DNA from: Limisphaerales bacterium
Lineage (GTDB): Bacteria > Verrucomicrobiota > Verrucomicrobiia > Limisphaerales > SXTU01
Reading direction: 5' to 3'
NCBI GenBank assembly: GCA_009773355.1
Contig: WRPG01000014.1
Location: forward strand, 16,216 to 80,215
DNA: 64,000 nt
In this document: positions 16,514 to 23,079 of the stretch, one piece after another
Numbering within the stretch: position 1 is the first letter of the stretch
Layout: each line of letters starts with the position of its first letter
Translations under genes and position numbers: made by a program
Notes under the pieces: model-generated
The model's database searches: none
What the model saw: only the letters and a program-made list of their open reading frames with translations
What the model was told of the DNA's origin: nothing

Positions 16514-16585
16514 TTGGCGCGTTCGCACCGGCAACTTCCGGCCAACACGGCGCGGGGTCGAGCGAAGCAAGAGAAAGGCAACACA

Positions 16586-16867
16586 GTGAAGTTCCTCGAA
16601 AACATCAAGTCGGGCTTCGCCGCCACCGTGGAAGGCGCGAAGCGTTTGGGGCAGTCGTTGGTCAGCGGCGGCAAGCGCGTCGTCGCGGTCCTGACGGGCC
16701 TCGCGGTCGGCGCGCAGGTCGCGACGGCGCAGACCGCCGCCACGCTGCCGGACGTCAGCGCGACGATGGACACCGTGAAGGGCCTCGCCTACACGGCCAT
16801 CACCATCGCCGTCGCCATTGTCGGCGTGAAGATGGGCATTCGGTTCGTGAAGTGGGTCCGCGGCTAA
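16586..16867 (+). CDS. Major coat protein precursor, pVIII-like
   Basis: The 93-residue product starts at GTG 16586 after a gagaaagg-type ribosome-binding site. A long basic leader ends in a hydrophobic core (VVAVLTGLAVGAQVATA) with an AxA-type signal cleavage site at about residue 48. The mature part would be 45 residues: an amphipathic start (QTAATLPDVSATMDTVKG), one membrane span (LAYTAITIAVAIVGVKMGI), and a basic tail (RFVKWVRG). This matches fd pVIII in size, order and the IVGxxxGIxxxK pattern. It forms the phage filament after insertion in the inner membrane. A strong terminator follows immediately, as after gene VIII of fd. Confidence 0.88.
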   Translation: MKFLENIKSGFAATVEGAKRLGQSLVSGGKRVVAVLTGLAVGAQVATAQTAATLPDVSATMDTVKGLAYTAITIAVAIVGVKMGIRFVKWVRG

Positions 16868-16888
16868 GGCGCACCGCTGGCGTTCATC

Positions 16889-16924
16889 GGGCCGGGCGTG
16901 CGAACCACGTCCGGCCCTTTTCCT
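16889..16924 (+). terminator. Intrinsic terminator after the coat gene
   Basis: The stem gggccgggcgtg pairs with cacgtccggccc with one G-T wobble (12 pairs), closing a five-base loop cgaac, and is followed by ttttcctt. This is a classical Rho-independent terminator 21 bases after the coat gene stop. A terminator here lets the coat protein be made far in excess of the downstream minor virion and assembly proteins. Confidence 0.88.
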
Positions 16925-16927
16925 TCC

Positions 16928-17014
16928 ATGTCCCTTCTGCTCGAACAATTGCTATGCGTCGTCTTCGGCTTCTCCTGTGCTTGGCTGGTCTGGCGTGCGT
17001 TGTCCCGACGCTGA
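16928..17014 (+). CDS. Candidate 28-residue hydrophobic peptide
   Basis: A short frame starts at ATG 16928 and encodes 28 residues, MSLLLEQLLCVVFGFSCAWL followed by VWRALSRR. It has one hydrophobic span and a basic end. Size and layout recall the pVII and pIX tip proteins of fd (about 32 residues). It lies between the coat terminator and the first minor virion gene and overlaps that gene in another frame. No ribosome-binding site is visible, so it may be a chance frame. Confidence 0.25.
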   Translation: MSLLLEQLLCVVFGFSCAWLVWRALSRR

Positions 17015-18363
17015 GGGCGCAGTATCAAGCTCCTCCCGCCGGCACGGTTGCCACGGCAGTTCACGTCGTGAATGCGGACGCGATGGGGCAGGCCGTGGGT
17101 GCTGCTGTCAGCGGTCCACTTGTCAACGCTTTCAACCAATTCAACGGCACAGCCGGCAACATCAATGCCACGTTGGCGGGCTTGAACCTCACGATGGCAA
17201 ACCTCTCCGGTTCAATGGCGGGCGTGGCGGAAGGCACCATCTCGACCGCCCAGCAGCTCTCCCTGCTGAACGGCGCAATGGCCGGATTTCAACAACAGGT
17301 TTGGCAGTTCGGGACGCACGTCTTCAATATGTCGGCGAGCATCAACAACCTCAATGCGCAGGTTGCTGGCGTTCAAGCGGCAGTCAACGGATTGGGCGGA
17401 CAGGTGAGCGCGGCCATCACTGCCGGCATGGCCGCGAACGGCAACGCTAATCAGTCCATGCTCGCGAAACTCGACGGCATCAAGGACGTGCTCATGACGA
17501 ACAACCTCGGCAGCACGAACAATTTCACGCTCAACAGCACGAACGGGAACATCTCAATTACGAACATCGTGCAGGCCAATTTCCCGCAGTTGGCGGACGT
17601 CGAAAGTTTCGCGTTCCGGTCGAAGACCAATGCTGACCTCCTCGGTGGGTTCAATCCCTCGACCGACTCCATAAATGAAGTCCAGTCCGCGACAGACACG
17701 GCCAACCAAACCACGCCCAACTTTGGCATTCTCGCCTCTGGTTACGTGCCTGTTCAAGTGGGTGGCGGCTTCTCCGAAGGGTTCCTCAAGATGGTGATTC
17801 CAAAGCCGGCGGGCTTCCCCGGCGTCGCATCTGACTACACCATAGACATGAACCCGTGGACGCTGCACCAAGGTGCGCTCCAAGGCACACTGAACTGGTT
17901 CCGTGCTGCGTGTGCGTGGCTGTTCACCGTCCTTTTCCTCATCAAGTGCAACGGCATCGCAGAAAACTATTTCTTGCAAATGGGAAAGGTTGGGCAGTTG
18001 CACACGCCGAAGTTCACCGTCCTTGGAACACACGTTGGGAAACTCGCGTGGCCCATCTACCGCGTAACCTTCCTCGGCCTCGCGGTTGCTCTGCAAGCGA
18101 GCATCACCCTGATGCTCACGGGTGCGTCTGGCCTTGGCATCGAGGCCACAACGGGCGGCGTCACTGGCGGCGTTGCCGGCCTCGTCGGCAATCTGACGCG
18201 TGATGTCTTCATCGGGTTGACGGGTGACGTTGTTTTGCTCTTGGACAAGATTTTCCCGTTGGCCCTCATGGTCAGTCAGCTCCTTTTCCTGCTCACCAGC
18301 CGCTTTCATCTCATGGTCGCATGGTGGTCTTACCAGATGGCTATTCGCCTCCTCCCGGCATGA
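16954..18363 (+). CDS. Large minor virion protein with signal peptide and C-terminal spans
   Basis: The 469-residue protein starts MRRLRLLLCLAGLACVVPTL with a clear signal peptide (cleavage near LRA). Residues about 35-220 are Asn/Ala/Gly-rich with heptad-like stretches (NINATLAGLNLTMANLSGSM). The C-terminal third has about three membrane spans, including WLFTVLFLIKCNG, VTFLGLAVALQASITLML and PLALMVSQLLFLLT. By position after the coat gene it should be a minor virion protein. Its many spans suggest that it combines pIII-like (adsorption) and pVI-like (tip) roles. Its stop overlaps the next start as ATGA. Confidence 0.65.
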   Translation: MRRLRLLLCLAGLACVVPTLRAQYQAPPAGTVATAVHVVNADAMGQAVGAAVSGPLVNAFNQFNGTAGNINATLAGLNLTMANLSGSMAGVAEGTISTAQQLSLLNGAMAGFQQQVWQFGTHVFNMSASINNLNAQVAGVQAAVNGLGGQVSAAITAGMAANGNANQSMLAKLDGIKDVLMTNNLGSTNNFTLNSTNGNISITNIVQANFPQLADVESFAFRSKTNADLLGGFNPSTDSINEVQSATDTANQTTPNFGILASGYVPVQVGGGFSEGFLKMVIPKPAGFPGVASDYTIDMNPWTLHQGALQGTLNWFRAACAWLFTVLFLIKCNGIAENYFLQMGKVGQLHTPKFTVLGTHVGKLAWPIYRVTFLGLAVALQASITLMLTGASGLGIEATTGGVTGGVAGLVGNLTRDVFIGLTGDVVLLLDKIFPLALMVSQLLFLLTSRFHLMVAWWSYQMAIRLLPA

Positions 18364-18992
18364 GCTTTCAATTCGTAAACGTGTCGGGCCAGAACCTCAG
18401 CTTGAACCTCTCTGGTGAGCAGGTTTGCTTTTGCCCTCCGGGCTTTTCCGGGGCGGTCAACCTCAATGGGACGGTCGAGGTCTTCAAGCTCGGCGTGGAA
18501 CTCGTAACGACGAACTTCCTCGGTGCGAACCTCTCAGTAAGCGGTGGCGGAACCGTCCTGACGAATACGGACAATCAGCGCGTTGTTGTGGCAACCGGCC
18601 TTGCAACCGACCCGCCGTTTTCATTCTTCGCCGGTTCGGTGAACATCGCCAATCTCTACATCAACGACAGTTACAACCTCGCCTACACTTACGACGGGGT
18701 TGCCGTGAACTTTGTTGGCTCGGATGCATCCTTGGAACCAAACACCATTTCCATCACCGACTTGACCGGCGGCGGAATCACCACCAACGGCAACGGTTCG
18801 GTGCTGCTGGGAACTTTCGACGCTGGCGGTGGCACAAGGGAAGTTGTTGCTGGCGTCAGCGCCTTGAACGTCTCCACCTATGCCGGGCACGTCGAGGCGT
18901 TCGGCTGGGGCCTCGCCTTGGGTGTCGTCGTTTTCGGCTATCGCTGGGTCTGCAACGTCATCGGGAGCATTGGGAGGGAACAAGATTTATGA
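18360..18992 (+). CDS. Minor virion protein with C-terminal membrane anchor
   Basis: The 210-residue product MSFQFVNVSGQNLSLNLSGE... is beta-rich, Gly/Asn/Thr-rich and ends in one membrane span (GWGLALGVVVFGYRWV) plus a short charged tail. No signal peptide is visible. It overlaps the previous gene (ATGA) and the Zot gene (ATGA), so all three form one coupled block. The topology with a C-terminal anchor resembles the C-terminal part of pIII or pVI of filamentous phages. Assignment is by context. Confidence 0.55.
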   Translation: MSFQFVNVSGQNLSLNLSGEQVCFCPPGFSGAVNLNGTVEVFKLGVELVTTNFLGANLSVSGGGTVLTNTDNQRVVVATGLATDPPFSFFAGSVNIANLYINDSYNLAYTYDGVAVNFVGSDASLEPNTISITDLTGGGITTNGNGSVLLGTFDAGGGTREVVAGVSALNVSTYAGHVEAFGWGLALGVVVFGYRWVCNVIGSIGREQDL

Positions 18993-20218
18993 GCGTCAGC
19001 TTCATCGTCGGAAAACCCGGTGGGGGAAAATCCATGCTCGCCACTCGCGTTGTCCTGAACGAGCTGGTTACTACCGACCGTTACGTCGTCACCAATGTCC
19101 CCTTGCGGCCCAAGCGGCTTATCGAATACGCGCTTGCGAAGTATGGTGCCCACGTCAACCCGGCTCGCATCCGGATTCTGAACGATGAGGAGACCAAGCA
19201 GTTCTTCCTGCACCGTGCCGGCAACCACGTCGCCGCGATGCCTCCCGATGGCACCAACGGAGTTGTTGACTACAAGCGTTGCACCGGGCCGGACGGCATC
19301 GAGCGCGATAACGGCGAGTTGCTGCCTGTGTTCTACGTCATTGATGAGGCGCACCTGCACTTTGGAGCGCGGGATTGGGCCAAGACTGGCAAGCCGGCGA
19401 TGTGGTATCTGAGCCAGCATCGGCACTTCGGGGACAATGTGGTTTTCGTCACACAGTCATGGAAGAACGTGGACGGAGCATTCCGGCGACTGGCGCAGGA
19501 ATTCACAACCTGTGTGAACCTCTCGAAGCGGCGGGCGTTCGGCTTCCGCTTGCCGCCGGTGTTCATGCTCCGCACCTTCGACCAAGAGCCGACGCCCTAC
19601 GCAACGGAAGTGTCCAGCGAAGCGCACCGCATGGACGCGGAAGGCTTGGCTTCGTGCTACGACACGGCGGCGGGCGTGGGCATTACCACGGGCCTTGCCG
19701 ACACGCGGGACAAGCCGACTGGTTTCCATTGGGGTTGGGGTTTGGCGTGCGTTGCCTTGGTGCTTGCGTGCGTCGGCTTGATGCCGCTCCTGATGGGCAA
19801 GGGCGCGGAAAAGTTCCTGCACGGTGCGACGGGCCAAGTGAAGCTCACGAACGCGGCCCCGGCCGTGATGACGAACACGCCGCCGCCTCGTCACGTGCCG
19901 GCGATCGTGACGAACTTTCCTCCTTCGGCTGCGGCCTCCGGCAACTTCGTGACTGTCCAGGGTGCGCCCCGTGTCCAGCCCGTGAGCTACCAGCCGTCCA
20001 GCATCCTGCTGGCGGAAACGAACGGCACGCGTCTCATGCTCACGAAGTCCATTGACCTCGAACCAACGCCGAAGGTGAAGTTCTTCATCCGGCGCGAGAA
20101 CTTCGTTGTGCTCGGTCTCGACAGCGGCGACGTGCTGACGGTCGGCGACGGCCGTTTGGTCGTGGCGGGAAAGATTGCGGTAGTGGATGGCAATCGGGCT
20201 TACCGACTGCCTGAATGA
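18989..20218 (+). CDS. zot: Zot/pI family inovirus assembly ATPase
   Basis: The 409-residue protein has an N-terminal ATPase domain. Walker A is GKPGGGKS at residues 8-15 and Walker B is FYVIDE at 115-120. WYLSQHRHFGDNVVFVTQSW follows, typical of the Zot/pI family. One membrane span lies at about 248-270 (WGLACVALVLACVGLMPLL). A Pro/Thr-rich periplasmic region and a small C-terminal beta domain follow. pI drives extrusion of filamentous phage through the envelope. The start has a gggaggg ribosome-binding site and overlaps the previous stop. It is the last prophage gene before the right attachment site. Confidence 0.9.
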   Translation: MSVSFIVGKPGGGKSMLATRVVLNELVTTDRYVVTNVPLRPKRLIEYALAKYGAHVNPARIRILNDEETKQFFLHRAGNHVAAMPPDGTNGVVDYKRCTGPDGIERDNGELLPVFYVIDEAHLHFGARDWAKTGKPAMWYLSQHRHFGDNVVFVTQSWKNVDGAFRRLAQEFTTCVNLSKRRAFGFRLPPVFMLRTFDQEPTPYATEVSSEAHRMDAEGLASCYDTAAGVGITTGLADTRDKPTGFHWGWGLACVALVLACVGLMPLLMGKGAEKFLHGATGQVKLTNAAPAVMTNTPPPRHVPAIVTNFPPSAAASGNFVTVQGAPRVQPVSYQPSSILLAETNGTRLMLTKSIDLEPTPKVKFFIRRENFVVLGLDSGDVLTVGDGRLVVAGKIAVVDGNRAYRLPE

Positions 20219-20266
20219 AGAATGGTATGCCGAACGGTATTCGGGGTTGTGGGAAGTGCTGAAAAC

Positions 20267-20312
20267 TGGTGCACCCGCCAGGAGTTGAACCTGGAACCTG
20301 CTGATCCGTAGT
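20267..20312. repeat. Right attachment site (attR) inside tRNA-Arg
   Basis: These 46 bases are identical to 11171-11216. They are the CCA end, T-arm, variable loop and anticodon-stem 3' side of the tRNA-Arg gene. Integration therefore kept the tRNA intact at this end, the 3' half being supplied by the phage attachment site. Confidence 0.93.
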
Positions 20313-20343
20313 CAGCCGCTCTATCCAATTGAGCTACGGGTGC
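20267..20343 (-). tRNA. tRNA-Arg (anticodon ACG)
   Basis: The complementary strand folds as a full tRNA. The acceptor stem is GCACCCG with CGGGTGC, followed by discriminator A and an encoded CCA. The D-arm is GCTC/GAGC. The anticodon stem is GCTGA/TCAGC with loop CTACGGA, giving anticodon ACG. The T-arm is CCAGG/CCTGG with loop TTCAACT. Its 3' end faces the prophage, and the 3' part is duplicated at the far end as attL. Confidence 0.95.
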
Positions 20344-20447
20344 AACCGTGGGCGCGGAATGTAGGAAACGTGGTGCGGTCGGCGCAAGTGATTATTTGCC
20401 GCGTCCGCCTTGAAGCCAGCGGGCGGCGGCTGGCGATGGTGAGCCAG

Positions 20448-20774
20448 TCAACCTTGGGCCGGTGGTTCAGGCGTAGGCGCGGCGCCGGCTGGACTCAGCT
20501 TGATCACGGTCTCCCGCATTTCCTTGCCGGCCTTGAACTTCACAATGGCGCGCGGCGGGATGGGCACATCGGTGGCGGGGGCGTTGGGGTTCCGCCCGAT
20601 GCGCGCCTTGCGAACCTTGACCTCGAAGACGCCGAAGTTCCGCAGCTCGACCGTCTCGCCCTTGGCCAGCGCCTCGGTGATGTAATCCAGCGTCTTCTGC
20701 ACCACTTCCAACACCTGCTGCTGGACGAGGCCGGTCTCGCTGCTGATGCGGAGGACAAGATCGCGCTTGGTCAT
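20448..20774 (-). CDS. HU/IHF-family DNA-binding protein
   Basis: The 108-residue protein MTKRDLVLRISSETGLVQQQ... has the HU/IHF fold. Two N-terminal helices are followed by VELRNFGVFEVKVRKARIGRNPN and a beta-arm with PIPPRAIVKFKAGKEM. RNPxxxxxxxIPxxxxxxFKxGK is the family signature. It bends and compacts DNA as a dimer. The start is set at MTKRDL, since the open frame upstream is not family-like. An Ala/Pro-rich tail follows the fold. It lies close to the right end of the prophage, on the host side of the tRNA. Confidence 0.93.
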   Translation of the reverse strand: MTKRDLVLRISSETGLVQQQVLEVVQKTLDYITEALAKGETVELRNFGVFEVKVRKARIGRNPNAPATDVPIPPRAIVKFKAGKEMRETVIKLSPAGAAPTPEPPAQG

Positions 20775-20939
20775 AGGATGCTCCGGATTGGGTCGGTTTA
20801 ACGAGTTGGTGCCCAAGACATAACGGAGGCGGGCGTGCCGGTCAAGCGCAGGCAGACCCTGATTCTTTGCCGTCCGCCAGGTGGATGGCGGCGGCTTTGG
20901 CATTGAGCGGACGTGGGCACTTGCCTAGGCTGCCCGCCC

Positions 20940-21911
20940 ATGAACGTCTTTGTCACGGGTGGCGCGGGCTACATCGGGTCGGTGTGTGTCGAGGAACTGC
21001 TCCACTCCGGGCACGCGGTCACGGTTTTCGACAATCTCTCCGAAGGGCATCGCTCGGCGGTGGACCCGCGGGCCAAGTTCATCCTCGGCGATCTCGCCGA
21101 CCGCGAGCTGGTCGCGCGGGCGCTGGCGGATTCCCAGGCGGAGGCCGTCATTCATTTCGCCGCGCACGCGCTGGTGGGCGAGTCCATGCAGAACCCGGGA
21201 AAGTATTTCCGCAACAACGTGGCGAACGGCCTGAACCTGCTGGACGCCGCCGTGGCCGCGCGGGTGCGGAAGTTCGTCTTCAGCTCGACGTGCGCGACCT
21301 ACGGCGTGCCGGAGCAGATGCCGATGGACGAATCGCTCCCGCAACGCCCCGTGAATCCTTACGGCGAGTCGAAGCTGATGTTCGAGACCATGCTGCGGTG
21401 GTATCAGCAGCTTCACGGGCTGGAGTTCGTGGCGTTCCGCTACTTCAACGCGGCGGGCGCGAGCAAGAAGTTCGGCGAGCACCACCGCATCGAGACCCAT
21501 CTCATCCCGAACGTGCTCAAGGTCGCGCTCGGCCAGAAGCCGCAGTGCGAAATCTTCGGCACGGACTACCCGACACCCGACGGCACCTGCGTCCGGGATT
21601 ACATTCACATCGTGGACCTCGCGCAGGCGCACATCCTCGCGCTCGCGCCGGGCAAGGCGGGCTTCTTCAACCTCGGCAACGGCTCGGGCTACTCGGTGCG
21701 CGAGGTCATCCAGACGTGCGAACGCGTTTCCGGACAGCCGATCAAGGCGGAGGAGCAGCCGCGCCGCCCCGGCGATCCGCCGCGGCTGGTGGCTGCGGCG
21801 GACAAGGCGCTCGGTGAACTGGGCTGGCAGCCGAAGTATCCGAAGCTGGAGGACATCGTGGCGACCGCGTGGGACTGGCACAAACGCCACCCGCAGGGGT
21901 ATCGGGACTGA
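20940..21911 (+). CDS. galE: UDP-glucose 4-epimerase
   Basis: The 323-residue short-chain dehydrogenase starts MNVFVTGGAGYIGSVCVEEL, with the GxxGxxG NAD motif. The catalytic pair is in YGESK (YxxxK) and SSTCATYG supplies the serine. FRYFNAAGA, typical of GalE, follows, and the C-terminus has the DYIHIVDLAQAH sugar-nucleotide region. It interconverts UDP-glucose and UDP-galactose for polysaccharide synthesis. No operon partner is evident. An inverted-repeat element follows 30 bases after its stop. Confidence 0.93.
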   Translation: MNVFVTGGAGYIGSVCVEELLHSGHAVTVFDNLSEGHRSAVDPRAKFILGDLADRELVARALADSQAEAVIHFAAHALVGESMQNPGKYFRNNVANGLNLLDAAVAARVRKFVFSSTCATYGVPEQMPMDESLPQRPVNPYGESKLMFETMLRWYQQLHGLEFVAFRYFNAAGASKKFGEHHRIETHLIPNVLKVALGQKPQCEIFGTDYPTPDGTCVRDYIHIVDLAQAHILALAPGKAGFFNLGNGSGYSVREVIQTCERVSGQPIKAEEQPRRPGDPPRLVAAADKALGELGWQPKYPKLEDIVATAWDWHKRHPQGYRD

Positions 21912-21943
21912 ATTGGAGCGCCGGTCTCCGCCCCGGCGTGCCC

Positions 21944-22018
21944 GTAGCTCGACATTCCAATGTCGAGTGCTTCGGAGCCAACCGCACACGCCCCTCTCGA
22001 CATTGGAATGTCGAGCTA
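21944..22018. repeat. Inverted-repeat element, GTAGCTCGACATT family
   Basis: The arms (21944-21967 and 21995-22018) are perfect 24-base complements beginning gtagctcgacattccaatgt. They are separated by 27 bases. Each arm is itself a palindrome (CTCGACATT/AATGTCGAG). The same family occurs at 44143-44214. It lies between galE and the sigma-factor gene, without a coding frame of its own. Confidence 0.9.
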
Positions 22019-22080
22019 CGGATTTCCCCCTAACCGCATCTTTTGCACAAATCCGCCGCCCGCGTTGTCTATGAGGCGAA

Positions 22081-22668
22081 GTGACCAGCAACGCAGCATC
22101 GGCGGGTGATTGGTGCCGGGAGTTGTTCGAGGCCCAGGCCGCCAAACTGATTCTCTACGGTCGCGCGCTCGGCCTCTCGCACGCCGAGGCGGAGGATGTG
22201 GTGCAGGAGGTGTTTCTGGAACTTCTGCGGCGCACGGAGCCGCCCGAGCAGCAGGAGCGGTTTCTCGTCCGCGCGTTCCGCAACCGCACCTTCAACCACC
22301 GCCGCAGCCTGTGGCGTCGGCTCGCGCGCGAGTTTGAGTCCGCGAGCTGGTTTGACACCCGGCCCGACACCGCCCCCGCCGAACGTGCAGCGATGAAGGC
22401 CCTTGCGCGCCTGCCTGCCGGGCAGCGCGAGGTCATCGTGCTGAAGCTCTGGCACCAGCACACCTTCGAGGAAATCGCCGCCCTCGTGGAATTGTCGCCG
22501 AACACCGTCGCGGCCCGCTACCGCTATGGCCTGCTCAAGCTGCGGGCCGCTTTGAAAGGAAAAGACCATGAAGACCTGGAACGACTCGGAAACGCAGATG
22601 AGCCGGTGGACGCCGCGTCCGCCCTCGGACCGGCTGACCCGGACCATCTTCGGGCCGCCGCGCTCTGA
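22081..22668 (+). CDS. ECF-type RNA polymerase sigma factor
   Basis: The 195-residue protein has region 2 (LGLSHAEAEDVVQEVFLELL, then FLVRAFRNRTFNHRR) and region 4 (ALARLPAGQREVIVLKLWHQ, then FEEIAALVELSPNTVAARYR). The start is GTG 22081. The C-terminal 35 residues after region 4 overlap another coding frame and may be unstructured. A short membrane protein overlaps its end by 100 bases, in the usual sigma/anti-sigma arrangement. The large DUF2723 gene follows. Confidence 0.9.
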   Translation: MTSNAASAGDWCRELFEAQAAKLILYGRALGLSHAEAEDVVQEVFLELLRRTEPPEQQERFLVRAFRNRTFNHRRSLWRRLAREFESASWFDTRPDTAPAERAAMKALARLPAGQREVIVLKLWHQHTFEEIAALVELSPNTVAARYRYGLLKLRAALKGKDHEDLERLGNADEPVDAASALGPADPDHLRAAAL

Positions 22669-23068
22669 GGTGAAGTGCGCCGAACGGGGCGCGGCCATCC
22701 TGGCCGCAGTGGGCACCGGCCTCAAAGTCGGACACGAAAACACCTTTCCCGCCGCTGCGGCCAGGATGGCCGCGCTCCGCCCGCGCTGGGAGGAGGTCGC
22801 TTTGCGCCAATGGGCCGTCGGACTGGCCGGCTGCCTCGCGTTGCTGGTGGCCGTGCAGCCCGGCGAAGGCAGGTTGGCCCGCGCCCGGCTGGCGGACCAG
22901 AGCGTCTTCCCGCTGCTCTCCGTCCTGAGCAACCAGCAGTCCGCCGCGTTCCATTCCACGCACGCGCACAGCGAGTGGAACCACTGCGCGCGCCCGCTTT
23001 TGGAATGGACAAACACCAGTCGTTCGCCTTCAAGTATGGCCTCTTTTTTCGGCCCTAAGGCCAACTGA
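22568..23068 (+). CDS. Small membrane protein partnered with the ECF sigma factor, with inserted repeat
   Basis: The 166-residue product begins MKTWNDSETQMSRWTPRPPS and has one membrane span around residue 78-95 (VALRQWAVGLAGCLALLVAV). Overlap with the sigma gene by 100 bases, short N-terminal cytoplasmic segment and single span suggest an anti-sigma or sigma-associated role; this is inference. Residues about 38-72 are encoded by an inverted-repeat element (22685-22779) that is read through in frame, giving the mirrored stretches ERGAAILAAVG and AARMAALRPR. A protein without the element would be about 130 residues. Confidence 0.65.
   Translation: MKTWNDSETQMSRWTPRPPSDRLTRTIFGPPRSEVKCAERGAAILAAVGTGLKVGHENTFPAAAARMAALRPRWEEVALRQWAVGLAGCLALLVAVQPGEGRLARARLADQSVFPLLSVLSNQQSAAFHSTHAHSEWNHCARPLLEWTNTSRSPSSMASFFGPKAN
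22685..22779. repeat. Inverted-repeat element inside the sigma-partner gene
   Basis: The arms read cggggcgcggccatcctggc and, reversed, the complement of tgcggccaggatggccgcgc. They enclose about 47 bases. Total length is about 95 bp, with no stop in the reading frame of the host gene. The family resembles the elements at 7235, 40813 and 47811 (ggagcgcggc... ends). Confidence 0.85.
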
Positions 23069-23079
23069 ATTCCGACCGC

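Larger units (their letters stand above)
11171..20312. mobile_element. Integrated filamentous phage (inovirus prophage) in tRNA-Arg
   Basis: This element of about 9.1 kb is bounded by a 46-bp direct repeat of the 3' part of tRNA-Arg(ACG). A tyrosine integrase lies just inside the left end. The rightward genes follow the inovirus plan: small regulators, a putative ssDNA-binding protein, a HUH replication initiator, a 93-residue pVIII-like coat precursor followed by a hairpin terminator, two minor virion-type proteins and a Zot/pI ATPase. No secretin (pIV) gene is seen, so export would need a host secretin. Base composition is visibly lower in GC than the flanks. Membership rests mainly on the coat protein, the Zot protein and gene order. 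Confidence 0.92.

Noticed and set aside
18989..20218. Zonula occludens toxin in the virulence sense
   Set aside because: The Zot family name derives from the Vibrio phage protein; the part seen here is the pI assembly ATPase, and the C-terminal region shows no sign of the toxin peptide.
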